Assembly (NCBI GenBank): GCA_002721815.1
Contig: PBLQ01000015.1
Span: forward strand, 1 to 63,191
DNA length: 63,191 bases
Direction: 5' to 3'
Source of the DNA: Myxococcales bacterium
GTDB lineage: Bacteria > Myxococcota > UBA727 > GCA-2721815
Positions 8,548-17,288 of this stretch are shown in pieces. A program made the translations under genes and the position numbers. The notes beneath the pieces are model-generated. The model searched no databases, had not been told where the DNA came from, and was given only the letters and a program-made list of their open reading frames with translations. Within the stretch, counting starts at the first letter, position 1. Every line of letters begins with the position of its first letter.

Positions 8548-10443
8548 CTAATCATCGGCATTGAGATAGGTGTAATCATTCAAACCCTTGCTGTAAGTTT
8601 GGAGCAAGCGTTTGCCCTCTGGCAAAGTGATGGTGCCGGCCTGAAAGCTTTCTTCAACCTGTTTGCGCATGCTGCCCAGCATCTTTTGGTCATCGAATTG
8701 CACGTAATGCAACACTTCGTGCACCCGGTCGCCGTCCACCAAATCTAAAATACGGTAACCTTTATTGTTGTCCACCGCCGCCACGTGAACCGCATTGGTA
8801 TCGCCAAAGAGGTTGTGTAAATCACCTAAGATTTCTTGGTAGGCACCCACGAGAAAAATCCCTAGGTAGTAGGGCGCCTCGCTTTTTTCGTGCAAAGGCA
8901 AGGTGCGGGTGATGTCCCAGTTGGAGACAAAGCGGTTGATGCGCCCGTCAGAATCACAGGTCAGATCCGCGAGCATGCCTTCTTGGGTGGGCTTCTCGTC
9001 GAGACGGTGTAGGGGCACGATGGGAAAGACTTGATCGATGGCCCAAGAGTCCGGGGTAGATTGAAATACCGAAAAATTACAATAGTAAATGTCGGCCAAG
9101 TCTCGGTGCAGGCCCTCGAGTTCTTCGTGACGGGGGTCGTCTTCAGGGAAAAGCGATAAAAGCTTTTGCGTGAGGTGGGAATAGAGTTCATCCACGTAGG
9201 CACGTTCTTTTAAAGAACATAAACCCAACTGAAAACGGTTGATGCATTCTTCACGAGTAGCCGCGGCGATGTGATAAGATTCTTGCGCGTTGTCTTCTTC
9301 GAGTTGGTAAAACAAATCTTTCAGCTTATCGACGCTGCCGTAGGCTTTGGCAGGAATCCGTTCGAGTTCTTCAGTGGGCCTGGTTTGCGAATTTACATCC
9401 AGAACCGGCACGATAAGAAAAGACGAGTGAGCCACCATAGCGCGGCCGGTTTCGGTAACCAAGTTTGGGTGTGGTACTTCTTTTTTATCGCAGATGTCTT
9501 GGATGGTGTGCACCACCGCATGGGCGTATTCAGGGATGTCATAATTGATGGAAGAGGCATCATCGGTGCGGGTGCCATCGTAATCTACACCCAAACCGCC
9601 GCCCACATCGAGGTAGCCCATGGGCGCACCCATGTTGACCAATTCAGAATAAATATAAGCGCTTTCTTTAATGGCGCCTTTAAAGGCACGAATATTCGAT
9701 ACCTGACTGCCGATGTGAAAATGCAAAAGTTTAAGGGTGTGTAGCATCTCTATTTGTTCAAGTTTTTGCACGAGGCGCAAAATTCCGGACATGCCCAAAC
9801 CGAACTTGGCTTTATCGCCAGAAGAAGTGGCCCAGCGCCCCACGCCTTTGGAGGCCAAGCGCGCACGCACCCCAATTTGTGGTTCGATGCCTAGCTCTTT
9901 GGACATTTTTAAAATGAGGTCGAGCTCTTTGGCCTGCTCCACCACGATGACACAGTTACGGCCGAGCTTTTGGGCCAAGAGCGCCATTTCGATGTATTCT
10001 GCGTCTTTATAACCATTGCAAATGATCAAGGCTTCGGGGTCCTTGACCCTCGGTAAAACGATGAGCAGCTCCGGTTTAGAGCCACATTCCAACCCCATGT
10101 GGTAAGGCTTCGAAAATTGAATCACTTCATCGATGAGTTGGCGTTGTTGGTTGACTTTGACGGGATACACCCCTCGGTAATGGCCTTGGTAATTACGTTC
10201 AGTAATGGTTTGGTTAAATGCTTCGGCTATTTTTTGGATGCGGTTTTGCAATACATCGGTGAGACGTACCAAGGCGGGCAGTTCGATGCCGCGGCCCTGT
10301 AGGTCGTCGGCTAACTGTTTGAGATCAATGTTGCCCAGTGGCGTTTTGACTTCCATGTTGCCGTCTGCATTGACGCCAAACAGGCCGGTGCCCCAGTTGG
10401 AAATGTTGTAAAGCGATTCACTTTTTTGGGGATTCCAATCCAT
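8548..10443 (-). CDS. speA: Biosynthetic arginine decarboxylase
   Basis: A 631-residue PLP enzyme of the alanine-racemase-fold (fold III) decarboxylases, close in length to E. coli SpeA (658). It converts arginine to agmatine plus CO2 in the cytoplasm. Lys96 in the motif YPVKVNQ is the expected PLP Schiff-base lysine, and the glycine-rich LDVGGGLGVDYDG segment binds the phosphate. GGAG sits 7 bases before the ATG. It is the last gene of an operon with agmatinase and a deoxyhypusine-synthase-like gene (12-base gap), so its product agmatine is passed directly to the enzyme encoded first. It has no signal peptide and looks intact. Confidence 0.96.
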   Translation of the reverse strand: MDWNPQKSESLYNISNWGTGLFGVNADGNMEVKTPLGNIDLKQLADDLQGRGIELPALVRLTDVLQNRIQKIAEAFNQTITERNYQGHYRGVYPVKVNQQRQLIDEVIQFSKPYHMGLECGSKPELLIVLPRVKDPEALIICNGYKDAEYIEMALLAQKLGRNCVIVVEQAKELDLILKMSKELGIEPQIGVRARLASKGVGRWATSSGDKAKFGLGMSGILRLVQKLEQIEMLHTLKLLHFHIGSQVSNIRAFKGAIKESAYIYSELVNMGAPMGYLDVGGGLGVDYDGTRTDDASSINYDIPEYAHAVVHTIQDICDKKEVPHPNLVTETGRAMVAHSSFLIVPVLDVNSQTRPTEELERIPAKAYGSVDKLKDLFYQLEEDNAQESYHIAAATREECINRFQLGLCSLKERAYVDELYSHLTQKLLSLFPEDDPRHEELEGLHRDLADIYYCNFSVFQSTPDSWAIDQVFPIVPLHRLDEKPTQEGMLADLTCDSDGRINRFVSNWDITRTLPLHEKSEAPYYLGIFLVGAYQEILGDLHNLFGDTNAVHVAAVDNNKGYRILDLVDGDRVHEVLHYVQFDDQKMLGSMRKQVEESFQAGTITLPEGKRLLQTYSKGLNDYTYLNADD

Positions 10444-10455
10444 TTTGAAACTCCA

Positions 10456-11436
10456 TCAGTCGTTGAGCAAATAAGCGAACATCAAAGGGGCCACAATGGT
10501 GGCATCGGAATTGATCATGAACTTAGGGGTATCAGGATCGAGTTTGCCCCATGTAATTTTTTCGTTGGGCGGCGCACCGGAGTAACCGCCATAAGAAGTT
10601 ACTGCGTCTGAGATTTGACAAAAATAGCCCCAAAAAGGCGTGTCTTCCATTTGTAAGTCTTGAATCATGAGAGGAACAGCGCAAATGGCAAAGTCACCGG
10701 CGATGCCGCCACCGATTTGAAAGAAGCCCATGGAGGGAGCCTTTTCTGTTTTTCCATGGTTTTCTTGATAAAAAGAAACCAGGCGCTGCATTTGTTCGGT
10801 GCCGCTGGCCACGCACTGGTGATGAGACACTTCATTTTTTATGATGCACGCGGTAAACATATTGCCCGTGGTGCTGTCTTCCCATCCGGGCGTGAAAACG
10901 GGCAAGTTTTTTTCCTTGGCTGCGATCATCCAAGAGTCTTCTTTGGGAATTTGAAAATGCGTTTGGAGACTTTTGTCATCGAGCACGCGGTATAAGTATT
11001 CGCTGGGCATGAGCGTTTCGTTGTTCGCAGCACCCTGTTGCCATTGCTCTAAAAGGCGAGATTCTAAGTGACGCATCACGGTTTCGGGAATGCAGGTGTC
11101 AGTGACGCGGTTCATGCCGCGGTCGTAGAGGGCTTGTTCATCCTCAGCGCTGAGGGCACGCCAATTGGGTATGATTTCGTAGTCGTTGGCCGCCAGTAGG
11201 TTAAAGATGTCTTCTTCGAGGTTGGCACCCGTGCATGAGATGGCATGTACTTTGTCTTCGCGAATCAGGCGGGACAAAATGCGACCGATGCGAGCGGTAC
11301 TCATGGCACCCGCCAACGACACGAGCATTTTACCGCCCCTGGCCAAATGGTTTTCGTAGGCTTGGGCGGCGTGTAAAACTTCACGACTGTTGAAATGCAA
11401 AAAGTGATGTTCCATGAACTGGCGCACGGTGCTCAT
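10456..11436 (-). CDS. Deoxyhypusine-synthase-like protein (possible homospermidine synthase)
   Basis: A 326-residue NAD-dependent aminobutyl-transferase fold. The C-terminal motif WGKL (Lys298) matches the catalytic lysine region (SWGK) of deoxyhypusine synthase, and an NAD-binding GGGIAGDF segment is present near residue 245. In archaea and eukaryotes this family modifies eIF5A. Bacteria lack that target, and bacterial homologues are thought to act on free polyamines, for example joining putrescine and a polyamine donor to give homospermidine. Its place between agmatinase and arginine decarboxylase supports a polyamine role. GAGGAGG lies 6 bases before the ATG, with 9 bases from the upstream gene. 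The family is clear; the exact product is inference. Confidence 0.9.
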   Translation of the reverse strand: MSTVRQFMEHHFLHFNSREVLHAAQAYENHLARGGKMLVSLAGAMSTARIGRILSRLIREDKVHAISCTGANLEEDIFNLLAANDYEIIPNWRALSAEDEQALYDRGMNRVTDTCIPETVMRHLESRLLEQWQQGAANNETLMPSEYLYRVLDDKSLQTHFQIPKEDSWMIAAKEKNLPVFTPGWEDSTTGNMFTACIIKNEVSHHQCVASGTEQMQRLVSFYQENHGKTEKAPSMGFFQIGGGIAGDFAICAVPLMIQDLQMEDTPFWGYFCQISDAVTSYGGYSGAPPNEKITWGKLDPDTPKFMINSDATIVAPLMFAYLLND

Positions 11437-11445
11437 GTTGCCTCC

Positions 11446-12444
11446 TCAGATTTTGTGTTGTGATTTCAACGCCCAGCCGGCCATTTTGTATAAGAGCCGG
11501 GCGCCCACATTGGCGTCCCAGGGGTGATTACCCACCTCGACCAAATCAAACCCTACGATGTTACGACCAGATTGCCCCAAAGCCGCTAACAAGGTGAGGG
11601 CTTCTCGAAATTGTAAACCGCCGGGTACGGGGGTGCCGGTGCGCGGGCACAAAGCAGGATCCAACCCGTCAATGTCAAAAGACACCCACACATTTTGAGG
11701 CAGGGGTTGCAACATGCGGTGACAAATACCGGCAAAGGTCTGACCTTGGGCCAAGGCATCTTGAATGGCCAAGTCCGAGTGCAAATGAATGCGTGGGTCG
11801 GTTTGGGCCATTTTGTATTCTGCTTGGCCGAGATCACGAATGCCCACTTGCACCAGTTGATTAACTTCGCATTGGGTCATCACATTATAAAAAATAGATG
11901 CGTGGGAATGGGTATAGCCTTGGTAGGCCTTCCGCAAATCAGCGTGAGCATCGATGTGCAAAATACCGAAGTCATCGTGAAGAGCGCTGGCAGCTTTGAT
12001 GGCGCCCAGGGGAACGGAGTGGTCACCGCCCAAAACGGCGGGGATTTTTTGGGCAGCATAGGTGGCTTGGGTTTGTTCATGTACCAACCCTTCCAGCGCA
12101 TCACCCATGGCATTGATCTCGTCTAAGAGACCCGGTTGCTTCTCTTGCTCGTAGGCCGCGATGCGCTCACAGGCTTTGGTGTTCAATGCTTTGATGGAGG
12201 GGTTTTCGGGGAGCAAAAATAAACCCGCCTGCCAGGGGTTGCCTGTCTCTAAGTCAAAAAGGTCCACCTGCCAGCTGGCTTGCAATATTTGCTGGGGGGC
12301 TTTGGCGGTGCCTTTGCCAAAAGAAGTGGTGGCTTCAAAAGGAACGGGCATCACCCAAAGGGCGGCTTGGTCTTGGGCATGGGGTAACCCGTAAAGGGTA
12401 TCCAAATCCGCTGCATCATCGGCATGAAACTGATCCCAATCCAA
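11446..12444 (-). CDS. speB: Agmatinase (ureohydrolase family)
   Basis: A ureohydrolase-fold enzyme expected to hydrolyse agmatine to putrescine and urea. The binuclear manganese motifs are visible: GGDHSVPLG, HIDAHADLR and SFDIDGLDP. Agmatinase is preferred over arginase because arginine decarboxylase is encoded in the same operon. A TTG start at 12444 is chosen because GGAGGAG ends 6 bases before it; an upstream TTG at 12459 would place that ribosome site inside the gene. The predicted length is 332 residues, a little longer than usual because of an acidic N-terminal extension. It is the first gene of the polyamine operon, reading away from a 164-base divergent promoter region shared with the isoaspartyl peptidase gene. 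Confidence 0.92.
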   Translation of the reverse strand: MDWDQFHADDAADLDTLYGLPHAQDQAALWVMPVPFEATTSFGKGTAKAPQQILQASWQVDLFDLETGNPWQAGLFLLPENPSIKALNTKACERIAAYEQEKQPGLLDEINAMGDALEGLVHEQTQATYAAQKIPAVLGGDHSVPLGAIKAASALHDDFGILHIDAHADLRKAYQGYTHSHASIFYNVMTQCEVNQLVQVGIRDLGQAEYKMAQTDPRIHLHSDLAIQDALAQGQTFAGICHRMLQPLPQNVWVSFDIDGLDPALCPRTGTPVPGGLQFREALTLLAALGQSGRNIVGFDLVEVGNHPWDANVGARLLYKMAGWALKSQHKI

Positions 12445-12608
12445 ATCGAACTCCTCCAAAGACTGGTGGCTTTTTTAATCGGGTGGGAGATAATGGAAAA
12501 GGGGGTTTCTGCCGCCAAAATAGGGGACTTGGGCGTTTTTACTTGCTCCCAACGGGGGACTTCTGCTTTGAAGGGGGTGGAAAACCACCAGCCAAAGCGA
12601 GTGTATTC

Positions 12609-13541
12609 ATGACCCAAGCAGTAATTGCCATCCACGGAGGCGCTGGAAGCTTTGAAGGATTAAAATGGCGCCAAGAAGCGCCCTTTCGCGAGAACATGGC
12701 CTTGGCCTGCGAAGCCGCCGCCGCCCATCAAGGCGATGCCGTTGAAATGGCGCTTGCAGCTGTGGCCCAAATGGAACAGTCCGGTGCCTTCAACGCCGGT
12801 AAAGGGTCGGTACTGAATGAGAATGGCGACCAGTATTTAGACGGTGCGGTGGCACGGGGGTGGGATGCCAACTTTGGTGCGGTGGCCCATGTCTCTGCCA
12901 CGTATTCTGTAGCTCACCTCGCCAAAGCGGTGATGGAGCGTTCTGCCCATTCCTTTTTAGTGGGCGCCGGTGCGGACGCTTTGGCCAAAGATTTGAACCT
13001 GCCAGCTTTGGAGCTGCCCAATGCAGCGTTGCAAAAAGTGTATCGGGAGCTCAAAGATGGTGAAAAGCAAAAAGAAAAGCTGGGTACTTTTTCGTTTGGC
13101 GGAGAGACCGACACGGTGGGGGCGGTGGCCCTGGACACCCAAGGCCGTTTGGCCGCGGTGGGTTCCACCGGCGGGACTTGGCTCAAAGCTTTGGGGCGAG
13201 TGGGTGATACCCCCGTGTTAGGTTCGGGGTTTTATGCGGATACTCACCGGGCTGTTTGCGCAACGGGCGTGGGTGAAATCCTCATGCGTGGTTTGGCGGC
13301 GACGCGGGTGGCCCAGTGTTGTATGGATGGTCTAAGCCCTCAAAAAGCAACAGAAAAAGTTTCTAAGGTGTTGGCTGAAATGTTCGAAGTGGACTCGGCC
13401 GGCTTTATTGCTTTGAGTCACGACGGCCAATTGGGGTTTGCCATGAACACCAAAGGCATGGGTCGCGCTTTTTGGCGCATCGGTGAGGCCCAAGGCCCGC
13501 AGCAAGCCATTTGGCCCCACGAAGATTTAAAGCCCTTATAA
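12609..13541 (+). CDS. Isoaspartyl peptidase / plant-type L-asparaginase
   Basis: An Ntn-hydrolase of 310 residues that self-cleaves into two subunits and hydrolyses isoaspartyl dipeptides and asparagine. The N-terminal IAIHGGAGSF motif and the self-cleavage site DTVGAV are present; Thr169 would become the N-terminal nucleophile. The substrate-binding GSTGG follows it. The frame is open further upstream, but the family starts at MTQAVIAIHGG, so the ATG at 12609 is used. It diverges from the polyamine operon. It has no signal peptide, so it is probably cytoplasmic, acting in repair and turnover of damaged peptides. Confidence 0.92.
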   Translation: MTQAVIAIHGGAGSFEGLKWRQEAPFRENMALACEAAAAHQGDAVEMALAAVAQMEQSGAFNAGKGSVLNENGDQYLDGAVARGWDANFGAVAHVSATYSVAHLAKAVMERSAHSFLVGAGADALAKDLNLPALELPNAALQKVYRELKDGEKQKEKLGTFSFGGETDTVGAVALDTQGRLAAVGSTGGTWLKALGRVGDTPVLGSGFYADTHRAVCATGVGEILMRGLAATRVAQCCMDGLSPQKATEKVSKVLAEMFEVDSAGFIALSHDGQLGFAMNTKGMGRAFWRIGEAQGPQQAIWPHEDLKPL

Positions 13542-13612
13542 AGAACGTCCTTTTGTTTGTGGACCAAGGTGCTATAGAGCAATGGAAATATTTGAATTAA
13601 GGAGCGTTTTTA

Positions 13613-14452
13613 ATGATGTCTGCACAACCTAATAAAATGAAAAAAGGCAAAAAAGTCACTCAGGCATCCAAGGCCGATAAATACGATCTGTACCAACAAT
13701 CTGTACAGTCTCCTGAGTTTGAAGCGGAGTTCATGGCGAAAGCCTTCAAAAAGCATTACAAGCGCGAAGCCACCATTTTGCGGGAAGATTTCTGTGGCAC
13801 CCACGCCGTGTGCTGTGAGTGGCTCAAAAAAGGCAAAGCCGATCGCCAGGCTTGGGGCGTGGATTTAGACCCGGAACCGTTGGCCTGGGGCAAAGAGAAC
13901 AACCAAGACAACTTGTCCGAAGGGCAAAAAGAGCGTTTGCACTTGGTTGAAGGCAATGTGTTAACCGCACAAACCCCCTTGGCCGATGTGATTGCCGCCC
14001 AAAACTTCTCCTTTTGGATTTTTAAAACCCGTGACGATTTGCGCACCTACTTTGAAAAAGTATACCGCAATCTTAACAAAGACGGTGTCATGGTGCTCGA
14101 CATGATGGGCGGTGCTGAGGCCATCACTGACGATAACGAAGAAGAAACCGAACACGATGATTTCACCTACGTGTGGGACCAAGATTATTTCGATCCGGTC
14201 ACTCACAATTGTGTTTTCAAAATTCATTTCCGCTTTGATGATGGCAGCGAAATCAAAAACGCTTTCACCTACAAGTGGCGCTTGTGGACCCTGCCCGAAG
14301 TGCAAGAGATTCTCAAAGAAGCCGGCTTTAAAAGCGTTGATGTCTATTGGGAAGGCAGCGACGAAGACGGCGAGGGCAATGGCAAATTCAGCGTGGTCGA
14401 GCACGGTGAATGTGATCCTTGCTGGGTGTCTTACGTGGTGGCTGCGAAGTAA
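13613..14452 (+). CDS. Class I SAM-dependent methyltransferase
   Basis: A 279-residue soluble protein. The SAM-binding region starts at about residue 55 ([15 protein letters not shown], then GVDLDPEPL), a degenerate but recognisable Rossmann motif I/II. A central acidic stretch ([11 protein letters not shown]) and a C-terminal substrate half with KEAGF and VYWEG follow. The N-terminus is very Lys-rich. GGAG lies 8 bases before the ATG. It is 2 bases upstream of msrA, so the two are probably co-transcribed. The substrate is unknown. Confidence 0.85.
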   Translation: MMSAQPNKMKKGKKVTQASKADKYDLYQQSVQSPEFEAEFMAKAFKKHYKREATILREDFCGTHAVCCEWLKKGKADRQAWGVDLDPEPLAWGKENNQDNLSEGQKERLHLVEGNVLTAQTPLADVIAAQNFSFWIFKTRDDLRTYFEKVYRNLNKDGVMVLDMMGGAEAITDDNEEETEHDDFTYVWDQDYFDPVTHNCVFKIHFRFDDGSEIKNAFTYKWRLWTLPEVQEILKEAGFKSVDVYWEGSDEDGEGNGKFSVVEHGECDPCWVSYVVAAK

Positions 14453-14454
14453 TC

Positions 14455-15099
14455 ATGTTTTCCACGTTGTTTAAAAAAACAACCATTCCAAACAAAGAAG
14501 ACTGCTTGCCCGGTCGCGATGAGAAAATGCCGGTGTTTAACCGGCATGAAGTGCTGGGCACGCTCTTAGATGATGAATTTGATGGCATGAAACAACTCAT
14601 GGTGGGCATGGGTTGTTTTTGGGGCGCCGAACGCAAGTTCTGGGTTTTAGAAGGCGTTGTTTCTACCGCGGTTGGTTATGCCGCGGGCCATACCCCCAAC
14701 CCTACCTACCAAGAAGTGTGCTCCGGCCAAACCGGTCACAACGAGGTGGTGCGCATTGTTTACGACCCCACCAAAATAACCATTGAGCAGTTGTTGAAAA
14801 CTTTTTGGGAAAGTCACAACCCCACCCAAGGCATGCGGCAGGGCAACGACATGGGCACCCAATATCGTTCGGGGCTTTATTGCTACGATGAAGACCAGAA
14901 AAAAGTGGCCCAACAAAGTTTAAAGGCTTACGAGAAATCTCTGAAAGCTGCCGGCCATGAGGAGATCACCACCGAGATTCTCGATGCGCCCACGTTTTAT
15001 TTCGCTGAGGAATACCACCAGCAATATTTACACAAGAACCCGAATGGGTATTGTGGGTTGGGTGGAACGGGCGTCAGTTGTCCTATTGGATTAGAGTAG
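14455..15099 (+). CDS. msrA: Peptide methionine-S-sulfoxide reductase A
   Basis: A 214-residue protein closely following the E. coli MsrA layout. It reduces methionine-S-sulfoxide in proteins using thioredoxin. The catalytic cysteine is in GCFWGAER, the substrate pocket in [18 protein letters not shown], and the C-terminal resolving cysteines are in [12 protein letters not shown]. The N-terminal [10 protein letters not shown] segment matches the long proteobacterial form, which supports the ATG at 14455. Only a weak ribosome site is visible; the 2-base gap after the methyltransferase gene suggests translational coupling. Confidence 0.96.
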   Translation: MFSTLFKKTTIPNKEDCLPGRDEKMPVFNRHEVLGTLLDDEFDGMKQLMVGMGCFWGAERKFWVLEGVVSTAVGYAAGHTPNPTYQEVCSGQTGHNEVVRIVYDPTKITIEQLLKTFWESHNPTQGMRQGNDMGTQYRSGLYCYDEDQKKVAQQSLKAYEKSLKAAGHEEITTEILDAPTFYFAEEYHQQYLHKNPNGYCGLGGTGVSCPIGLE

Positions 15100-15137
15100 T
15101 TTGAAATCTTAATTCGCAAAATCAGAAAGGCACTGCC

Positions 15138-15896
15138 ATGAACCGCAAACTTTTTTCAATTAACCTCGTTTATGTGCTCGTTGGTATTTCATTTACCCTC
15201 GGGTGTGGCGGTGGAAAACTGAAAGACCGGTTGGCGGGTAACTTGCCTCCAGAGGCGTCCATGTATCTGACACTGCCAGGTGAGGGCGAAAGCAGCGCCA
15301 GCCAGGCCTTGTGCGCATCCGATGCTGAGACCGAAGCTTACGAGAATTATAAAGAGTGGGTTGATGAGCACAATGACACCATTCAAAACCAAATCGCCTT
15401 AATGAAAGCGTTGTTGCGAATGTCTGCACGCAAGCTTCAGAATGAGGGCGAATACGAATACGTGGCCGAAAAAGATGAGCGTTCGCTGACTTTGAGTGCG
15501 CAAGTGAGTGATGACGAGAGCGTGACTTACCAGGCTGTGTTTAATGGCCCTAATGTTTCGGACTACGAGTTTTTGAACGGTACCGCGAACGCTGAGCGGA
15601 CTGAAGGGGACTGGAACATACTTTCTACGGATGGCGAGGAAATTGTGAAGGTCACCTGGACGAACGCCGACGACCTTTTGACGGTGGTTCGCGAGCGTTT
15701 GGATCGTGGTCGCACAGTGACCTTTACGCGGGATACCACCACGGCCAACGTTGAGTTTGAGGGTGCCAACCGAAATGCAACGGCCACATGGGATGTTGAA
15801 ACCTACAACGGCTCATTTGAAATTTTAGGTCAGGAAAAAGTTTGCTGGGAGCACATCGAGTCGGAATTTTGTGCGGTGACCTGCTCAGAGGAGTAA
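15138..15896 (+). CDS. Hypothetical lipoprotein
   Basis: A 252-residue protein with a lysine start, a hydrophobic core and the lipobox TLGC at residues 20-23, so it is predicted to be lipid-anchored. The rest is acidic and Asp/Glu-rich, with a helical stretch near residues 60-100 and beta-rich segments after it. Four cysteines near the C-terminus (residues about 235-250) could form disulfides. AGAAAGG lies upstream of the ATG. I do not recognise the family. Confidence 0.8.
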   Translation: MNRKLFSINLVYVLVGISFTLGCGGGKLKDRLAGNLPPEASMYLTLPGEGESSASQALCASDAETEAYENYKEWVDEHNDTIQNQIALMKALLRMSARKLQNEGEYEYVAEKDERSLTLSAQVSDDESVTYQAVFNGPNVSDYEFLNGTANAERTEGDWNILSTDGEEIVKVTWTNADDLLTVVRERLDRGRTVTFTRDTTTANVEFEGANRNATATWDVETYNGSFEILGQEKVCWEHIESEFCAVTCSEE

Positions 15897-15962
15897 GTCC
15901 AGGTTAAGGAGCGTTTCACCGTCCTGACCAACCCCAAAGAAGGGCGGCACATTGCCACTGCA

Positions 15963-16080
15963 TTAACCCGGTCCCTTTTTAAGCGATAGATCCGGTATGC
16001 CCGTAAAGCATCGCATCACCCACGGGCAGGTGTAGGTCACGTAATAAGCGTAATCGCCATCGCCATTCACCAATCCAACA
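15963..16080 (-). pseudogene. C-terminal relic of a YHYH-domain lipoprotein gene
   Basis: Read on the minus strand, this segment encodes about 38 codons ending in a stop, including NGDGDYAYYVTYTCPWVMRC. It matches the last ~37 residues of the intact YHYH protein at 17289-18878 (NGDGEYAYYVTYTFPWVMRC) nearly residue for residue. There is no start codon or upstream part. It directly follows the stop of the YD-repeat lipoprotein gene. It is best explained as the tail of a deleted or recombined paralogue. Confidence 0.8.
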
Positions 16081-16084
16081 TCGC

Positions 16085-17113
16085 TTAAAAACGGTCACAG
16101 GACCATGTTTGGGTGACGCGGGCGTCCACCATTCCATCAGTATCGTTATCAAACTCACTGGTCAGTAAATTTCCATTACTGTCATAGGTATGGGTGACGC
16201 GGGCATCCACCGTCCCGTCAGCATCGTAATCTTCCTCGTCGCTGAGTTTATTTCCATTGCTGTCATAGGTAAAGGTGGTGCGGGTATCTACCGTTCCATC
16301 AGCTTCTCTATCATACTCTCTGGTCAGCATATTTCCATTGCTGTCAAAGGTGTAGGTGGTGCGACGATCCACCGTTCCATCAGCATCGCTATCCTCCTCT
16401 TGGGTCAGCAAATTTCCACTGCTGTCATAGGTGTAGATGTTGCGGGTATCTATCGTTCTATTACCATCGACATCAGACTCGTCGGTCAGCATATTTCCGT
16501 TGTTATCATAGGTGTAGGTAGTGCTATAATCGACCGTTCCATCACCGTCGTTATCATACTCTCTGGTCAGCATATTACCATTGCTGTCATAGGTGTAGGT
16601 GTGGCGGAAGTCCACTGTTCCATCATCGTTATTAATACCCTTTTGGGTCAGCATATTTCCACCGCTGTCATAGGTGTAGGTGGTGCGAAAATCTACCGTT
16701 CCATCAGCATCGTTATCTTCCTCTTGGGTCAGCATATTTCCATCACTGTCATAAGTGTAGGTGGTGCGAAAATCCACCGTTCCATCACTGTCGTTATCAT
16801 ACTCGCTGGTCAGCAAATTTCCACCGCTGTCATAGGTGTAGGTGGTGCGATAATCCACCGTTCCATCACCGTCGTTATCATACTCGCTGGTCAGCATATT
16901 TCCATTGCTGTCATAGGTGTAGGTATGGCGGGTATCCGCCGTTCCATCACCGTCGTGATCCGCCTCGTAGGTCAGCAGCCTGCAATCGTTGCTGGCGCTG
17001 TTGTTGTTCCCAGCGCCATTATTGCCACCATCATCAGAAACCTGGGAAGGACCACAACCGATGCCCAACATGACTCCAAAGACTAGTGAAACAAAGAATG
17101 GATTTCTTCTCAT
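16085..17113 (-). CDS. YD-like tandem-repeat lipoprotein
   Basis: A 342-residue predicted lipoprotein starting MRRNPFF with lipobox LGIGC. A longer open frame exists upstream, but AGGAGG lies 5 bases before the ATG at 17113. After a short Asn/Gly-rich spacer, the protein is almost entirely eleven 27-residue units. Their core is DGTVDxRTTYTYDSNGN followed by MLT, related to the YD/RHS repeats that form extended beta shells. The unit also has an Asp-rich loop (DNDGDG) like calcium-binding loops. The last unit ends abruptly in a Cys-containing tail (WSCDRF). It is 175 bases downstream of the YHYH gene on the same strand. Function unknown; probably a calcium-stabilised surface protein. Confidence 0.85.
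   Translation of the reverse strand: MRRNPFFVSLVFGVMLGIGCGPSQVSDDGGNNGAGNNNSASNDCRLLTYEADHDGDGTADTRHTYTYDSNGNMLTSEYDNDGDGTVDYRTTYTYDSGGNLLTSEYDNDSDGTVDFRTTYTYDSDGNMLTQEEDNDADGTVDFRTTYTYDSGGNMLTQKGINNDDGTVDFRHTYTYDSNGNMLTREYDNDGDGTVDYSTTYTYDNNGNMLTDESDVDGNRTIDTRNIYTYDSSGNLLTQEEDSDADGTVDRRTTYTFDSNGNMLTREYDREADGTVDTRTTFTYDSNGNKLSDEEDYDADGTVDARVTHTYDSNGNLLTSEFDNDTDGMVDARVTQTWSCDRF
16100..16972 (-). repeat. Eleven 81-base coding repeats
   Basis: In-frame tandem 81-base units encode the 27-residue YD-like repeats. Several units differ by only a few bases, so copies are either recent or kept alike by recombination. Copy number could vary without breaking the frame. Confidence 0.85.
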
Positions 17114-17288
17114 TCTCACCTCCTGAAATGACCCATGAACACGTTTTTTCACTGACCAACAAACAATCTGCCATTGGTGGTACAGGAACGTCAAGTGATG
17201 CATGGGTTGGCTGTCAGGAGCCAATTCATCCAAAAAGAAGATCGAGTAAAATGTATTTGTTAGCCAAGGCCAATCTTTGAAGGGTGAT

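Noticed and set aside
16100-16972. CRISPR-like regular periodicity
   Set aside because: Units are contiguous 81-base codon-phased repeats with no spacers, inside an intact gene.
16190-17086. A 298-codon plus-strand frame rich in Ile, Val and Gly
   Set aside because: It is the antisense of the 81-base YD-like repeats; it has no family match and no ribosome site.
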